Below the pieces are notes generated by a model. That model ran no database searches. It saw nothing but the letters and a program-made list of their open reading frames with translations, and was not told the origin of the DNA. A stretch of 12,139 nucleotides of DNA. It comes from an uncultured Bacilli bacterium. GTDB taxonomy: Bacteria; Bacillota_I; Bacilli_A; RF39; UBA660. Below are positions 1 through 5,306 of the stretch, one piece after another; position 1 is the stretch's first letter; every line of letters begins with the position of its first letter. Position numbers and translations under genes: made by a program. The stretch is from contig CANRPL010000039.1 of the NCBI GenBank assembly GCA_947632495.1, positions 1 to 12,139 on the forward strand. Direction: 5' to 3'.

Positions 1-234
1 ACTTTCAAAATTATCTCATTAGCTGCCGCTTTAGAAGAAAATGTAATAGACTTAGATAAAGATTATTATTCTGATTCAGGAAGTATTAAAGTTGGTGGAG
101 CAACTATCCATTGTTGGAAACATGGTGGTCATGGTAGGGAAACATATTTACAGGTAGTAGAAAACTCCTGCAATCTAGTATTTTATCAAGAGATACCTAC
201 ATCACTTAAAAAATACAAAAAAAGAGTCCTGTGA
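1..234 (+). pseudogene. Truncated class B penicillin-binding protein (transpeptidase domain fragment)
   Basis: The frame enters from the left edge and stops at TGA 232-234. The sequence reads like the middle of a PBP2/SpoVD-type transpeptidase: TFKIISLAAALEE near the start (the region after the catalytic SxxK), then GSIKVGGATIHCWK, GGHGRETYLQVV and ENSCN. In intact proteins NSCN (usually NSCNP) supplies the SxN active-site triad and is followed by well over 100 further residues ending in a KTG motif. Here the P is replaced by L, homology fades after VFYQ, and the frame ends 15 residues later inside the terminator of the opposite-strand operon. I read it as a gene cut by an insertion or deletion near position 180-190; nothing resembling the missing half is seen in the window. 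The upstream part is outside the window, so whether the remnant is expressed is unknown. The family call is confident; the cause of the break is inference. Confidence 0.75.
179..199 (+). repeat. Left copy of 21-bp direct repeat flanking the ABC module
   Basis: TATTTTATCAAGAGATACCTA matches positions 5117-5137 at 20 of 21 bases (T to C at the 16th base). With a 5-base gap (CTAGT, 175-179), the GCAAT before it also aligns with GCAAT at 5113-5117. The left copy lies exactly where the PBP homology ends, which makes it a candidate insertion boundary. Confidence 0.6.
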
Positions 235-238
235 CTCT
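205..238 (-). terminator. Intrinsic terminator of the ABC operon
   Basis: Read on the minus strand: AGAGTC, loop ACAG, GACTCT (perfect 6-bp stem, 238-223), followed by seven T (223-217), GTA and another T run. There is no T tract on the plus-strand side, so it serves the leftward operon, whose last gene stops at 287. It supplies the last codons and the stop of the truncated PBP frame. Confidence 0.75.
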
Positions 239-286
239 ATCAAATTAAATATTTAATGACCTATTTCTATTCAAATTTCTAACATG

Positions 287-985
287 TTAATTAAATAATT
301 TTATCAACTGTTTTTGAAACTCGGAATATTTATTAATAAAATTATCACAAGCTTCTTTTTTTGATTCACAGTCAGTTATAACAAAATCATACTGCATAAT
401 ATCTTTTAATGTTAAAGTACCTTGGGTATAATTTGTTAAAATGTTTACATTAGAATTTGAAATGTTAAAATGTCCAAATTGTATACTTGAAAACATATAT
501 ACACCCTTTAAATTAGGGGAAGGTGATTCCTGGATAAAAACGATATATTGATTGTCTTCATTGAGAGGCGTCATCCCATCATAATATTCAATAAAATCGT
601 AACCAATCCAAGAGACCAAATCGTATATTTTTATATTTTGTCCTTCCAATATATCATTATCAACTTGCTTTAAGATTTCTAAAACTTGTACTTGATTTAT
701 AAAGCCTTTACCATATAAGATTGGATTATCATAAACTTTTACCTTTAAGACATATTGAGATTTTTTAATTAAATCATCGACGCTTTCAATTTTTGAGTCA
801 TCTATAAGAACTTTTTCAATTCTATGAAAGGTTTGATATACACTTGTTCTATTTTCTGAATAATAATATGTATTCTCAATGAAATCATTGTAATTATAGT
901 ATTTGGCTTTACTCCTTCCAATTAATATAGCAATGGAAAAAGAGCAAAAAGTAATCATGCATATTATTCTCAATATTTTAATCAT
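287..985 (-). CDS. Membrane-anchored extracytoplasmic protein of unknown function, last gene of the ABC operon
   Basis: I do not recognise a named family. The 232-residue product starts with MIKILRIICMITF and has one hydrophobic segment at about residues 5-22, either an uncleaved anchor or a signal peptide. The rest is soluble and mixed: a region starting IESVDDLIKKSQYVLKVKV, then GQNIKIYDLVSW and NQYIVFIQES, which suggests a small beta-rich domain. ATG 985 has AGAGGT at 999-994 with 8-nt spacing, and the start overlaps the end of the ATPase gene by 8 bases, so it is translated as part of the operon. By position it could be an immunity or accessory protein facing the outside, as extra proteins often accompany peptide-exporting ABC systems; that is inference only. 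There is no lipobox with a Cys at a suitable place, so a lipoprotein is unlikely. Confidence 0.75.
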   Translation of the reverse strand: MIKILRIICMITFCSFSIAILIGRSKAKYYNYNDFIENTYYYSENRTSVYQTFHRIEKVLIDDSKIESVDDLIKKSQYVLKVKVYDNPILYGKGFINQVQVLEILKQVDNDILEGQNIKIYDLVSWIGYDFIEYYDGMTPLNEDNQYIVFIQESPSPNLKGVYMFSSIQFGHFNISNSNVNILTNYTQGTLTLKDIMQYDFVITDCESKKEACDNFINKYSEFQKQLIKLFN

Positions 986-1631
986 TTCTTAATACCTCTT
1001 TTTCATCTACGATCCTACCATTTTCAATATAGAAGATTTTGTCGCATAAATAGTTCAAGTCATCTTTATTATGACTGGCCAATAAAATAATTTTTTTCTG
1101 CTTTTTTAATTCAATAATTATTTTGTGTAAATTTTTAATAGAAGCTTCGTCAAGTCCGTTGGTAGGTTCATCTAAAATAATAATTTGTTGATCTTCCATA
1201 ATTGCTTGAGCAATTCTCAATTTCTGTTTCATTCCGAGTGAATACTCTTTATATTTTTTGTTACTTACTTCGCTTAATCCCACTTTCTTAATTATCTTAT
1301 TAATATGTTCACTATTTTTTTTGTTGTTAATAGTATATAACAATTCCAAATTTTCATAGCCAGTTAAGTATGGATAAAAATTAGGTTCCTCTATCAAAAT
1401 ACCCATGTTACTTAAATCATAGTTAGTATTAACAATAGAATTTCCATCAATTAAAACATCTCCTTGCGTAGGATATATCAACGTGGAAATGGCTCTAAAG
1501 AGCATTGTTTTACCAGAACCATTTCTTCCATAAAATCCATATATATTCCCACTAGATAATGTTAAATTAATATTATCTAAAATACATTTCTTTTTGATAG
1601 TTTTCGTATAATCTTTAATAGTTAGTTTCAC
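978..1631 (-). CDS. ABC transporter ATP-binding protein, BcrA/LanF-like
   Basis: This is an ATPase of about 217 residues that powers an ABC-2-type exporter. Numbered from the GTG at 1631, the Walker A motif GRNGSGKT is at 35-42, GILIEEPNFY sits at the Q-loop position (Glu instead of Gln), the signature YSLGMKQK is at 130-137, Walker B IIILDEP at 150-156 with catalytic E155, and the H-loop His in ASHNKDD at 187. The EEPxFY-x4-TGYENL pattern is usual in the BcrA/LanF branch involved in bacitracin and lantibiotic self-protection. The frame extends to a GTG at 1640, but that codon lies inside the perfect AGGAGG (1645-1640). The GTG at 1631, 8 nt downstream, is the better start and gives the expected N-terminus KLTIKDYTKTI. 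It overlaps the preceding permease by 17 bases. All catalytic motifs are intact, so it should be active. The substrate cannot be read from the sequence. Confidence 0.93.
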   Translation of the reverse strand: MKLTIKDYTKTIKKKCILDNINLTLSSGNIYGFYGRNGSGKTMLFRAISTLIYPTQGDVLIDGNSIVNTNYDLSNMGILIEEPNFYPYLTGYENLELLYTINNKKNSEHINKIIKKVGLSEVSNKKYKEYSLGMKQKLRIAQAIMEDQQIIILDEPTNGLDEASIKNLHKIIIELKKQKKIILLASHNKDDLNYLCDKIFYIENGRIVDEKEVLRND

Positions 1632-2277
1632 CTTTAACACCTCCTAAATCAAGTCGCTTGTATAGTTGCATTGCTTTTAAATATAAAAATATAAAAAGCA
1701 AACAGTTAATTAAGTTAATTCTATAATCTACAAAAAGAGTAACAAATGGAATATAAAAGTTTTTAGTTGTTGCTACCAATAAAAACATCAGTGCAACCGT
1801 ACTAATAAATGAGTATATATAATTATCAAACATTAGTGATAAAAACAAAATAAGAATAATTACGAGATATATTTCAAAAATATATTTTATAAATATAATA
1901 AAAGATACAAAGTTAATTTCTATAGGCAGATTAAATATAAATATAAATGTAAACCATTGAATTAAAATTGTTATAGTACACATTAAAGTGTGGTTAAAAA
2001 AATTCTTCTTTAATTTTTTTATAAAGTATCTCTTTCTATTTTTATATCTTGTATCAAAATTTATTAGTTCAAAATAAATATTTTTTGATATGATTAAAAT
2101 GTTTAGTACAATCGGAGTAATCCAAATGAGATTGAAAACAGTATTGTTTGTAAAATGAACAATTGCATAATATGAAGCAACTGAAGTTTCTTCACAGATT
2201 TCATTCATATAGGCCTTTTTTAATAAAATTATAATAATTAGAACTACGCTGTAAAGAATAATATCTTTTCTACTCAC
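1615..2277 (-). CDS. ABC-2-like permease subunit, six predicted helices (third permease)
   Basis: This is a very hydrophobic protein of about 220 residues with six likely membrane helices at about 6-19, 48-67, 97-117, 126-149, 155-170 and 188-203. A basic loop, RYKNRKRYFIKK, precedes the third helix. It resembles the small LanE/LanG- or BcrB-type permeases by layout rather than by any strong motif. An ATG lies at 2286, but the run AAAAAGGG (2294-2287) abuts it with no spacing. The same purine run is 9 nt from the GTG at 2277, which also gives the short start/stop overlap seen elsewhere in this operon, so I chose the GTG. Its basic motif is similar to RFKTRKKY in the neighbouring upstream permease, suggesting the two are old duplicates that form a heterodimer with the ATPase. 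If the ATG is used, the protein has 223 residues. Confidence 0.8.
   Translation of the reverse strand: MSRKDIILYSVVLIIIILLKKAYMNEICEETSVASYYAIVHFTNNTVFNLIWITPIVLNILIISKNIYFELINFDTRYKNRKRYFIKKLKKNFFNHTLMCTITILIQWFTFIFIFNLPIEINFVSFIIFIKYIFEIYLVIILILFLSLMFDNYIYSFISTVALMFLLVATTKNFYIPFVTLFVDYRINLINCLLFIFLYLKAMQLYKRLDLGGVKGETNY
1640..1645 (-). promoter_or_regulatory. Shine-Dalgarno site that decides the ATPase start
   Basis: A perfect AGGAGG on the minus strand overlaps the most upstream possible GTG (1640) and lies 8 nt ahead of the GTG at 1631, which favours the shorter protein. Confidence 0.75.
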
Positions 2278-2953
2278 TAGAATCATCCCTTTTTAAAACA
2301 AAGTCTTTTTTTAAAATTATTTTATTTATGAAATAATATATTATAATATCAATCAAGACAATAACTATAAAATATAGCCACGCATAGTCAGAAATATAAT
2401 TAATTAAATAAATAGAATTAAGATCAATAATTGGTTTATTTATGAAAAAAAAGTTAAAATGTTCCATTATTGTATCCAGAACTGCAAATATTAGTAAAAA
2501 AAAGCAACAAGAAAAAGAATGATTATTAATGAACCCATCAATTAGTTTTATGATAATAGATATGGTTATAAAAATAATTAAAAAATTTAGTATGGAAATT
2601 AGAATGTCAGTAATATTTGAAAAACAAGTTGGATAATTTAATAATAATATTATTAAGTTGAATATGAAGATTGTCATTAATGCAATTATAAATTCAATGA
2701 CAATAGTTGAAAATAAATATTTTTTTCGTGTTTTAAATCTCATTATTATTGATGAATTATAATAGGTTATATAAACAATGGATATAATTATAACCGAAAG
2801 TATAATGAAAAAATATCTTATTGATATATTGGCTAAATTTGTCACATATAAATTAAAGAAATCTAATCGAATGTTATAACCATAATATGCCCCCATTAAA
2901 GCAGAAATCAAAAATACGATATATAATTGTTTATTCCTTGATATTCTTTTCAT
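2270..2953 (-). CDS. ABC-2-like permease subunit, six predicted helices (second permease)
   Basis: The product is a 227-residue, extremely Ile/Phe/Leu-rich membrane protein with likely helices at about 11-25, 45-64, 80-106, 115-137, 148-165 and 191-209, and a charged C-terminus KKDFVLKRDDSSE. A basic cytoplasmic loop RFKTRKKY (72-79) precedes helix 3 and corresponds to RYKNRKRY in the next gene. The start ATG 2953 overlaps the stop of the previous gene as ATGA, so translation is probably coupled; the ribosome site is weak (AAGAGAT). I infer that it forms the membrane part of the exporter with one or both of the other permeases. There is no FtsX-type or large extracellular domain, so a BceAB-type transporter is not supported. 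Confidence 0.82.
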   Translation of the reverse strand: MKRISRNKQLYIVFLISALMGAYYGYNIRLDFFNLYVTNLANISIRYFFIILSVIIISIVYITYYNSSIIMRFKTRKKYLFSTIVIEFIIALMTIFIFNLIILLLNYPTCFSNITDILISILNFLIIFITISIIIKLIDGFINNHSFSCCFFLLIFAVLDTIMEHFNFFFINKPIIDLNSIYLINYISDYAWLYFIVIVLIDIIIYYFINKIILKKDFVLKRDDSSE

Positions 2954-3759
2954 ATATTATCTCTTTTCTTTAAATGGATGATTATAAAAATTATATATAT
3001 TATTAAAAATGACAAATACAAAATAGCAGCATTGGTAAAATTGAAAAACGAGAATGGTTGTAACTGTGTAATTGGTGCATATTGCTCTAGTTTTAAAGAA
3101 GATAATATAAATTCTGATGCAAGCAAGACAACAAATGGCGATACATAAACCCAAATCTTTTGTTTAACAAAAAATGATATAGAATATGCTAAACCTGATA
3201 ATAAACTTATTAAGAATGACACATGTGCTGTTATGCATATATAAAACAATATTGGATTAGAAAGTCTCAAAGTGTCCAAAAAAATGTTAGTGTTTCCAAT
3301 TAAGTAAAATGCTGGACTTTGAAAATATGTTACAGCATTACCACTACCATAAATGCAAATAAGACTAATATAATTCATTAAAAAGCCAACAAAACTGATT
3401 AAAAAGACAGACACAATTATTGTTAAAAATCTTGTCAAAATTAATTTCTTTTTATTTAATCTACAATGAAGTATAGTGCTTATTTTTTCTTTTTTTTCAA
3501 ATAGACTAGAATCTGAAAATATTGTTGCACACAATATTGGGAAAATAATAATTATAAGCATATCCAAATTAACATCAACAGAGTATAATATAGCCAAATA
3601 TTCGGCACTATATTGATTTTCTACAAGAAGTTGTGTACTGGAATTATAATGTATTGTAAGAAAAATATGAATCAAATTTACCAACAAAATACAAATTATC
3701 GAAAAATATAATTCTTTTCTTTTTAATAAAAGTTTTATATTGTATTTTAATTCTTTCAT
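2950..3759 (-). CDS. ABC-2-type permease subunit, six predicted helices (first permease)
   Basis: A 269-residue membrane protein with helices at about 18-37, 66-83, 111-137, 170-195, 202-221 and 245-262. The loop after helix 2 reads FSDSSLFEKKEK, then HCRLNKKKLILTRF. This matches the usual ABC-2 permease arrangement, in which an acidic start of the cytoplasmic loop is followed by a basic Lys/Arg segment leading into helix 3. ATG 3759 has AGGTG at 3769-3765 (5-nt spacing) and overlaps the stop of a 24-codon ORF as ATGA. The gene is longer than the other two permeases and not obviously their duplicate. It may be a separate partner of the same ATPase, or the main permease with the other two as accessory subunits. 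No substrate can be named. Confidence 0.83.
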   Translation of the reverse strand: MKELKYNIKLLLKRKELYFSIICILLVNLIHIFLTIHYNSSTQLLVENQYSAEYLAILYSVDVNLDMLIIIIFPILCATIFSDSSLFEKKEKISTILHCRLNKKKLILTRFLTIIVSVFLISFVGFLMNYISLICIYGSGNAVTYFQSPAFYLIGNTNIFLDTLRLSNPILFYICITAHVSFLISLLSGLAYSISFFVKQKIWVYVSPFVVLLASEFILSSLKLEQYAPITQLQPFSFFNFTNAAILYLSFLIIYIIFIIIHLKKRDNI

Positions 3760-3830
3760 AAAATCACCTGTAATCTTCTTGTGTCATTTGACGAAGCATT
3801 TTTATCCATATTCTTCAACAATTTATGCAT
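3756..3830 (-). CDS. Small ORF (24 codons), first reading frame of the ABC operon
   Basis: Between the ABC promoter and the first permease, the minus strand carries AAAGGAG (3844-3838), a 7-nt spacer, ATG at 3830 and an open frame of 24 codons. Its TGA (3758-3756) overlaps the ATG of the permease as ATGA. The peptide is MHKLLKNMDKNA followed by SSNDTRRLQVIL. It has no signal peptide or membrane helix and is basic. The ideal ribosome site and exact coupling make translation likely. It could be a leader peptide whose translation feeds ribosomes to the permease gene, or a small functional peptide. Upstream codons stay open back to a TAA at about 3899, but no start codon exists there, so the ATG is the only reasonable start. 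I do not recognise it. Confidence 0.5.
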   Translation of the reverse strand: MHKLLKNMDKNASSNDTRRLQVIL

Positions 3831-3851
3831 GCTATTACTCCTTTCAAATTC

Positions 3852-3880
3852 ATCATAACTTTTACAAAGTACAAAGTAAA
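3852..3880 (-). promoter_or_regulatory. Promoter of the ABC operon with candidate regulator site
   Basis: On the minus strand: -35 TTTACT (3880-3875), a 17-nt spacer and -10 TATGAT (3857-3852), about 8 nt ahead of the ribosome site of the 24-codon ORF, so the leader is very short. The spacer plus the end of the -35 (3858-3877) has inverted ends ACTTT and AAAGT and a direct repeat ACTTTGT ACTTTGT. Similar ACT...AGT ends occur in the palindrome in front of the regulator gene (5081-5098), so this is a plausible binding site for the XRE regulator. Confidence 0.55.
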
Positions 3881-3890
3881 GGGCAAAAAA

Positions 3891-3922
3891 TTCCCATTAA
3901 AAAAATGGAAAAAATTTCCATT
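3891..3922 (-). terminator. Two overlapping hairpin terminators after the regulator gene
   Basis: On the minus strand AATGGAAA (3922-3915), loop TTT and TTTCCATT (3911-3904) form a perfect 8-bp stem followed by seven T (3905-3899). The second arm can instead pair with AATGGGAA (3898-3891) across the T loop, and that stem is also followed by six T. The hairpin begins inside the stop codon of the regulator gene. It separates the regulator from the ABC operon, which has its own promoter immediately downstream. Confidence 0.55.
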
Positions 3923-5012
3923 ATTTATCAAAGTCTATTTTGTTAATATATTCGCTTATAAAATAATTTATAATTGACTGATCACATTCTCCAACTATAC
4001 ATTTCTCTTCCGAAATAATATATGTTGAAATTTCATCTGTTCCTTTATCATAAGCAATATCATTCGGATAAGCATATTCAAAATGGATAAATCCGTTTGA
4101 ACTAGTTTCTTCAACAATATATAATTTTGCATTGTAATAGTATGTTTGACTGATTTTTATATTTTCATTGTTTTTTTCTAAATAGTATTTTTCTTCTTTT
4201 TCATTTAATTTAAAATTATCTTTAATGTATGTTGGAACACTGCTATTAAATACATTTACTTCATTATCATAATTTGATGTATTTTTCTTTTTAAAAATAT
4301 TATTATTTATAAAATCTCTTTTTACAGTTAGTTTTATTTCCTCGCTTTTATCATCGTTAAAAGTGATTTCTAAATACAAGTTTTCTAGTATGTATTTTAA
4401 ATCATGGTATGAAAAAAGATCGCTGTGTGAAAATGTATTAGTTAATAGTTTAGAAGTATTACTATCAGAAAAAATGATAGTTTTTTCATTATTTTTTTGG
4501 TAATATAACGTAATATTTTTAATTTTTACATTTGTAAAGTTTTTGGTATCGCCAAGTTGAATATAGCATTTTTCCCTTGAAACAACAATTATTCCATTAT
4601 AAATACCAAAGTTGTTATTTTCTCCAGAAACAGTATAAACGCTTATTGAATTATAATTATTAATAAAATAATAAGTAGAGAAAGATAAAAGTAATACCAT
4701 AATAATACTTATTCCTAACAAGACAAATTTTTTAACTTTTTTTCTATTATCCTTTATTATATTAATTGTAACTTCGTTAACTTGATTTTTGTTTTCATTA
4801 TTTTGCCTTTCACCATAATATATCTCATTAGCTGAAACATCAAATAAAGTGCTTAATTTTAGAACAATATCATGTCTTGGAATATACAATCCTCTTTCCC
4901 ATTTGGATACTACTGATCTATCCGTATATAATTCTTGTGCTAAATCGTCCTGTGTCATATTTTTTTCTTTTCGTAATTGTGAAATAAAGTTACCAATTTT
5001 TTTGCTATCCAT
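3921..5012 (-). CDS. Membrane-anchored XRE-family regulator with extracytoplasmic sensor domain
   Basis: The 363-residue product joins a Cro/C1-type helix-turn-helix (residues 6-62: IGNFISQLRKEKNMTQDDLA, then SVVSKWERGLYIPR and the closing helix LSTLFDVSANEI) to a basic stretch, one membrane helix (about 96-117) and about 245 residues outside the membrane. The outside part is beta-rich, with motifs such as NFGIYNGIIVVS and NVKIKNITLYYQ; I do not recognise its fold. The layout is that of a one-component transmembrane sensor. BcrR of enterococci is the best-known example of an HTH regulator in the membrane controlling a bacitracin ABC operon, though BcrR has four helices and no large outer domain. 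Its position upstream and on the same strand as the ABC operon suggests it senses the exporter's substrate. A purine-rich stretch AGAGGAAGTGA precedes ATG 5012. It has its own promoter region with a near-perfect palindrome, which suggests autoregulation. Confidence 0.85.
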   Translation of the reverse strand: MDSKKIGNFISQLRKEKNMTQDDLAQELYTDRSVVSKWERGLYIPRHDIVLKLSTLFDVSANEIYYGERQNNENKNQVNEVTINIIKDNRKKVKKFVLLGISIIMVLLLSFSTYYFINNYNSISVYTVSGENNNFGIYNGIIVVSREKCYIQLGDTKNFTNVKIKNITLYYQKNNEKTIIFSDSNTSKLLTNTFSHSDLFSYHDLKYILENLYLEITFNDDKSEEIKLTVKRDFINNNIFKKKNTSNYDNEVNVFNSSVPTYIKDNFKLNEKEEKYYLEKNNENIKISQTYYYNAKLYIVEETSSNGFIHFEYAYPNDIAYDKGTDEISTYIISEEKCIVGECDQSIINYFISEYINKIDFDK

Positions 5013-5069
5013 AAAAGAATCACTTCCTCTATGGCTTTATTTTATCATCTTTTAATCTTTTTTCTCAAG

Positions 5070-5098
5070 ATTATAAAAAGACTATTTCTAGAAAAAGT
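5070..5098 (-). promoter_or_regulatory. Regulator gene promoter region with 18-bp palindrome (candidate operator)
   Basis: A consensus -10 TATAAT lies at 5075-5070 on the minus strand, about 58 nt ahead of the regulator start. The -35 region has no good match. Instead, positions 5081-5098 hold a palindrome with a perfect 10-bp core TTTCTAGAAA (5085-5094) and outer ACT/AGT arms, with one mismatched pair. A dimeric XRE protein binding here would cover the -35 zone. Confidence 0.45.
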
Positions 5099-5116
5099 AA
5101 GGAAAAAATATAGCAA

Positions 5117-5137
5117 TATTTTATCAAGAGACACCTA
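5117..5137 (+). repeat. Right copy of 21-bp direct repeat flanking the ABC module
   Basis: TATTTTATCAAGAGACACCTA is identical to 179-199 except for one base, about 4.9 kb away and in the same orientation. It lies in non-coding DNA between the divergent regulator and peptidase genes, beyond the regulator's promoter, so the two copies enclose the complete ABC module and its regulation. Confidence 0.6.
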
Positions 5138-5186
5138 TTTAATAATTTATTAAAATCATTTTACATTTATTGACATATATTATTAT

Positions 5187-5206
5187 GATTGATAAATAAA
5201 TCAATC
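5187..5206. repeat. 20-bp perfect inverted repeat upstream of the peptidase promoter
   Basis: GATTGAT, spacer AAATAA, ATCAATC. No T run follows on either strand, so it is not a terminator. It sits about 45 nt ahead of the peptidase promoter and over the zone where a -10 would fall for a consensus TTGACA at 5170-5175. It is a candidate operator for an unidentified regulator. Confidence 0.45.
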
Positions 5207-5250
5207 TTAAAAAAAGGTATCTTAATTTGTAATTTTTTGTCATAAAATTA

Positions 5251-5279
5251 TTGTTTAGAAATGTCTAATATGATATGAT
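5251..5279 (+). promoter_or_regulatory. Promoter of the M60 peptidase / cohesin operon
   Basis: -35 TTGTTT (5251-5256), 17-nt spacer and -10 TATGAT (5274-5279) with an extended TG at 5271-5272. Transcription should begin near 5286, followed by GAGGAG at 5293-5298 and the ATG 8 nt later, so the leader is short and has no room for a riboswitch. Confidence 0.55.
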
Positions 5280-5306
5280 TATAGTACCTAGAGAGGAGTT
5301 ATATTT

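Larger units (their letters stand above)
179..5137. mobile_element. Candidate inserted unit: ABC resistance-type module bounded by direct repeats
   Basis: The whole leftward module (regulator, three permeases, ATPase, anchored protein, terminators) lies between the two copies of the 21-bp direct repeat, and its left edge coincides with the truncation of a PBP gene. The module is visibly more AT-rich than the operon to its right, and the arginine codons I checked in its regulator are AGA, whereas the peptidase operon mostly uses CGT. No transposase or recombinase lies inside it, so it would have to be a passive unit or part of a larger element whose recombinase is the one at 11612. PBP coding sequence does not resume after 5137, so a simple insertion into the gene is not demonstrated. 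Confidence 0.3.

Noticed and set aside
3740..3946. Plus-strand open frame across the gap between regulator and first permease
   Set aside because: It is antisense to a promoter, terminator and small ORF that are well supported on the minus strand, and it has no ribosome site.
5170..5198. Consensus TTGACA at 5170-5175 as the main peptidase promoter
   Set aside because: The hexamer 17 nt downstream (TAAATA) is a poor -10, and a better promoter with extended -10 lies closer to the gene. It may be a minor upstream start.
5098..5306. Invertible promoter controlled by the serine recombinase
   Set aside because: I found no pair of inverted repeats flanking the peptidase promoter; the only inverted repeat is the compact palindrome at 5187-5206.
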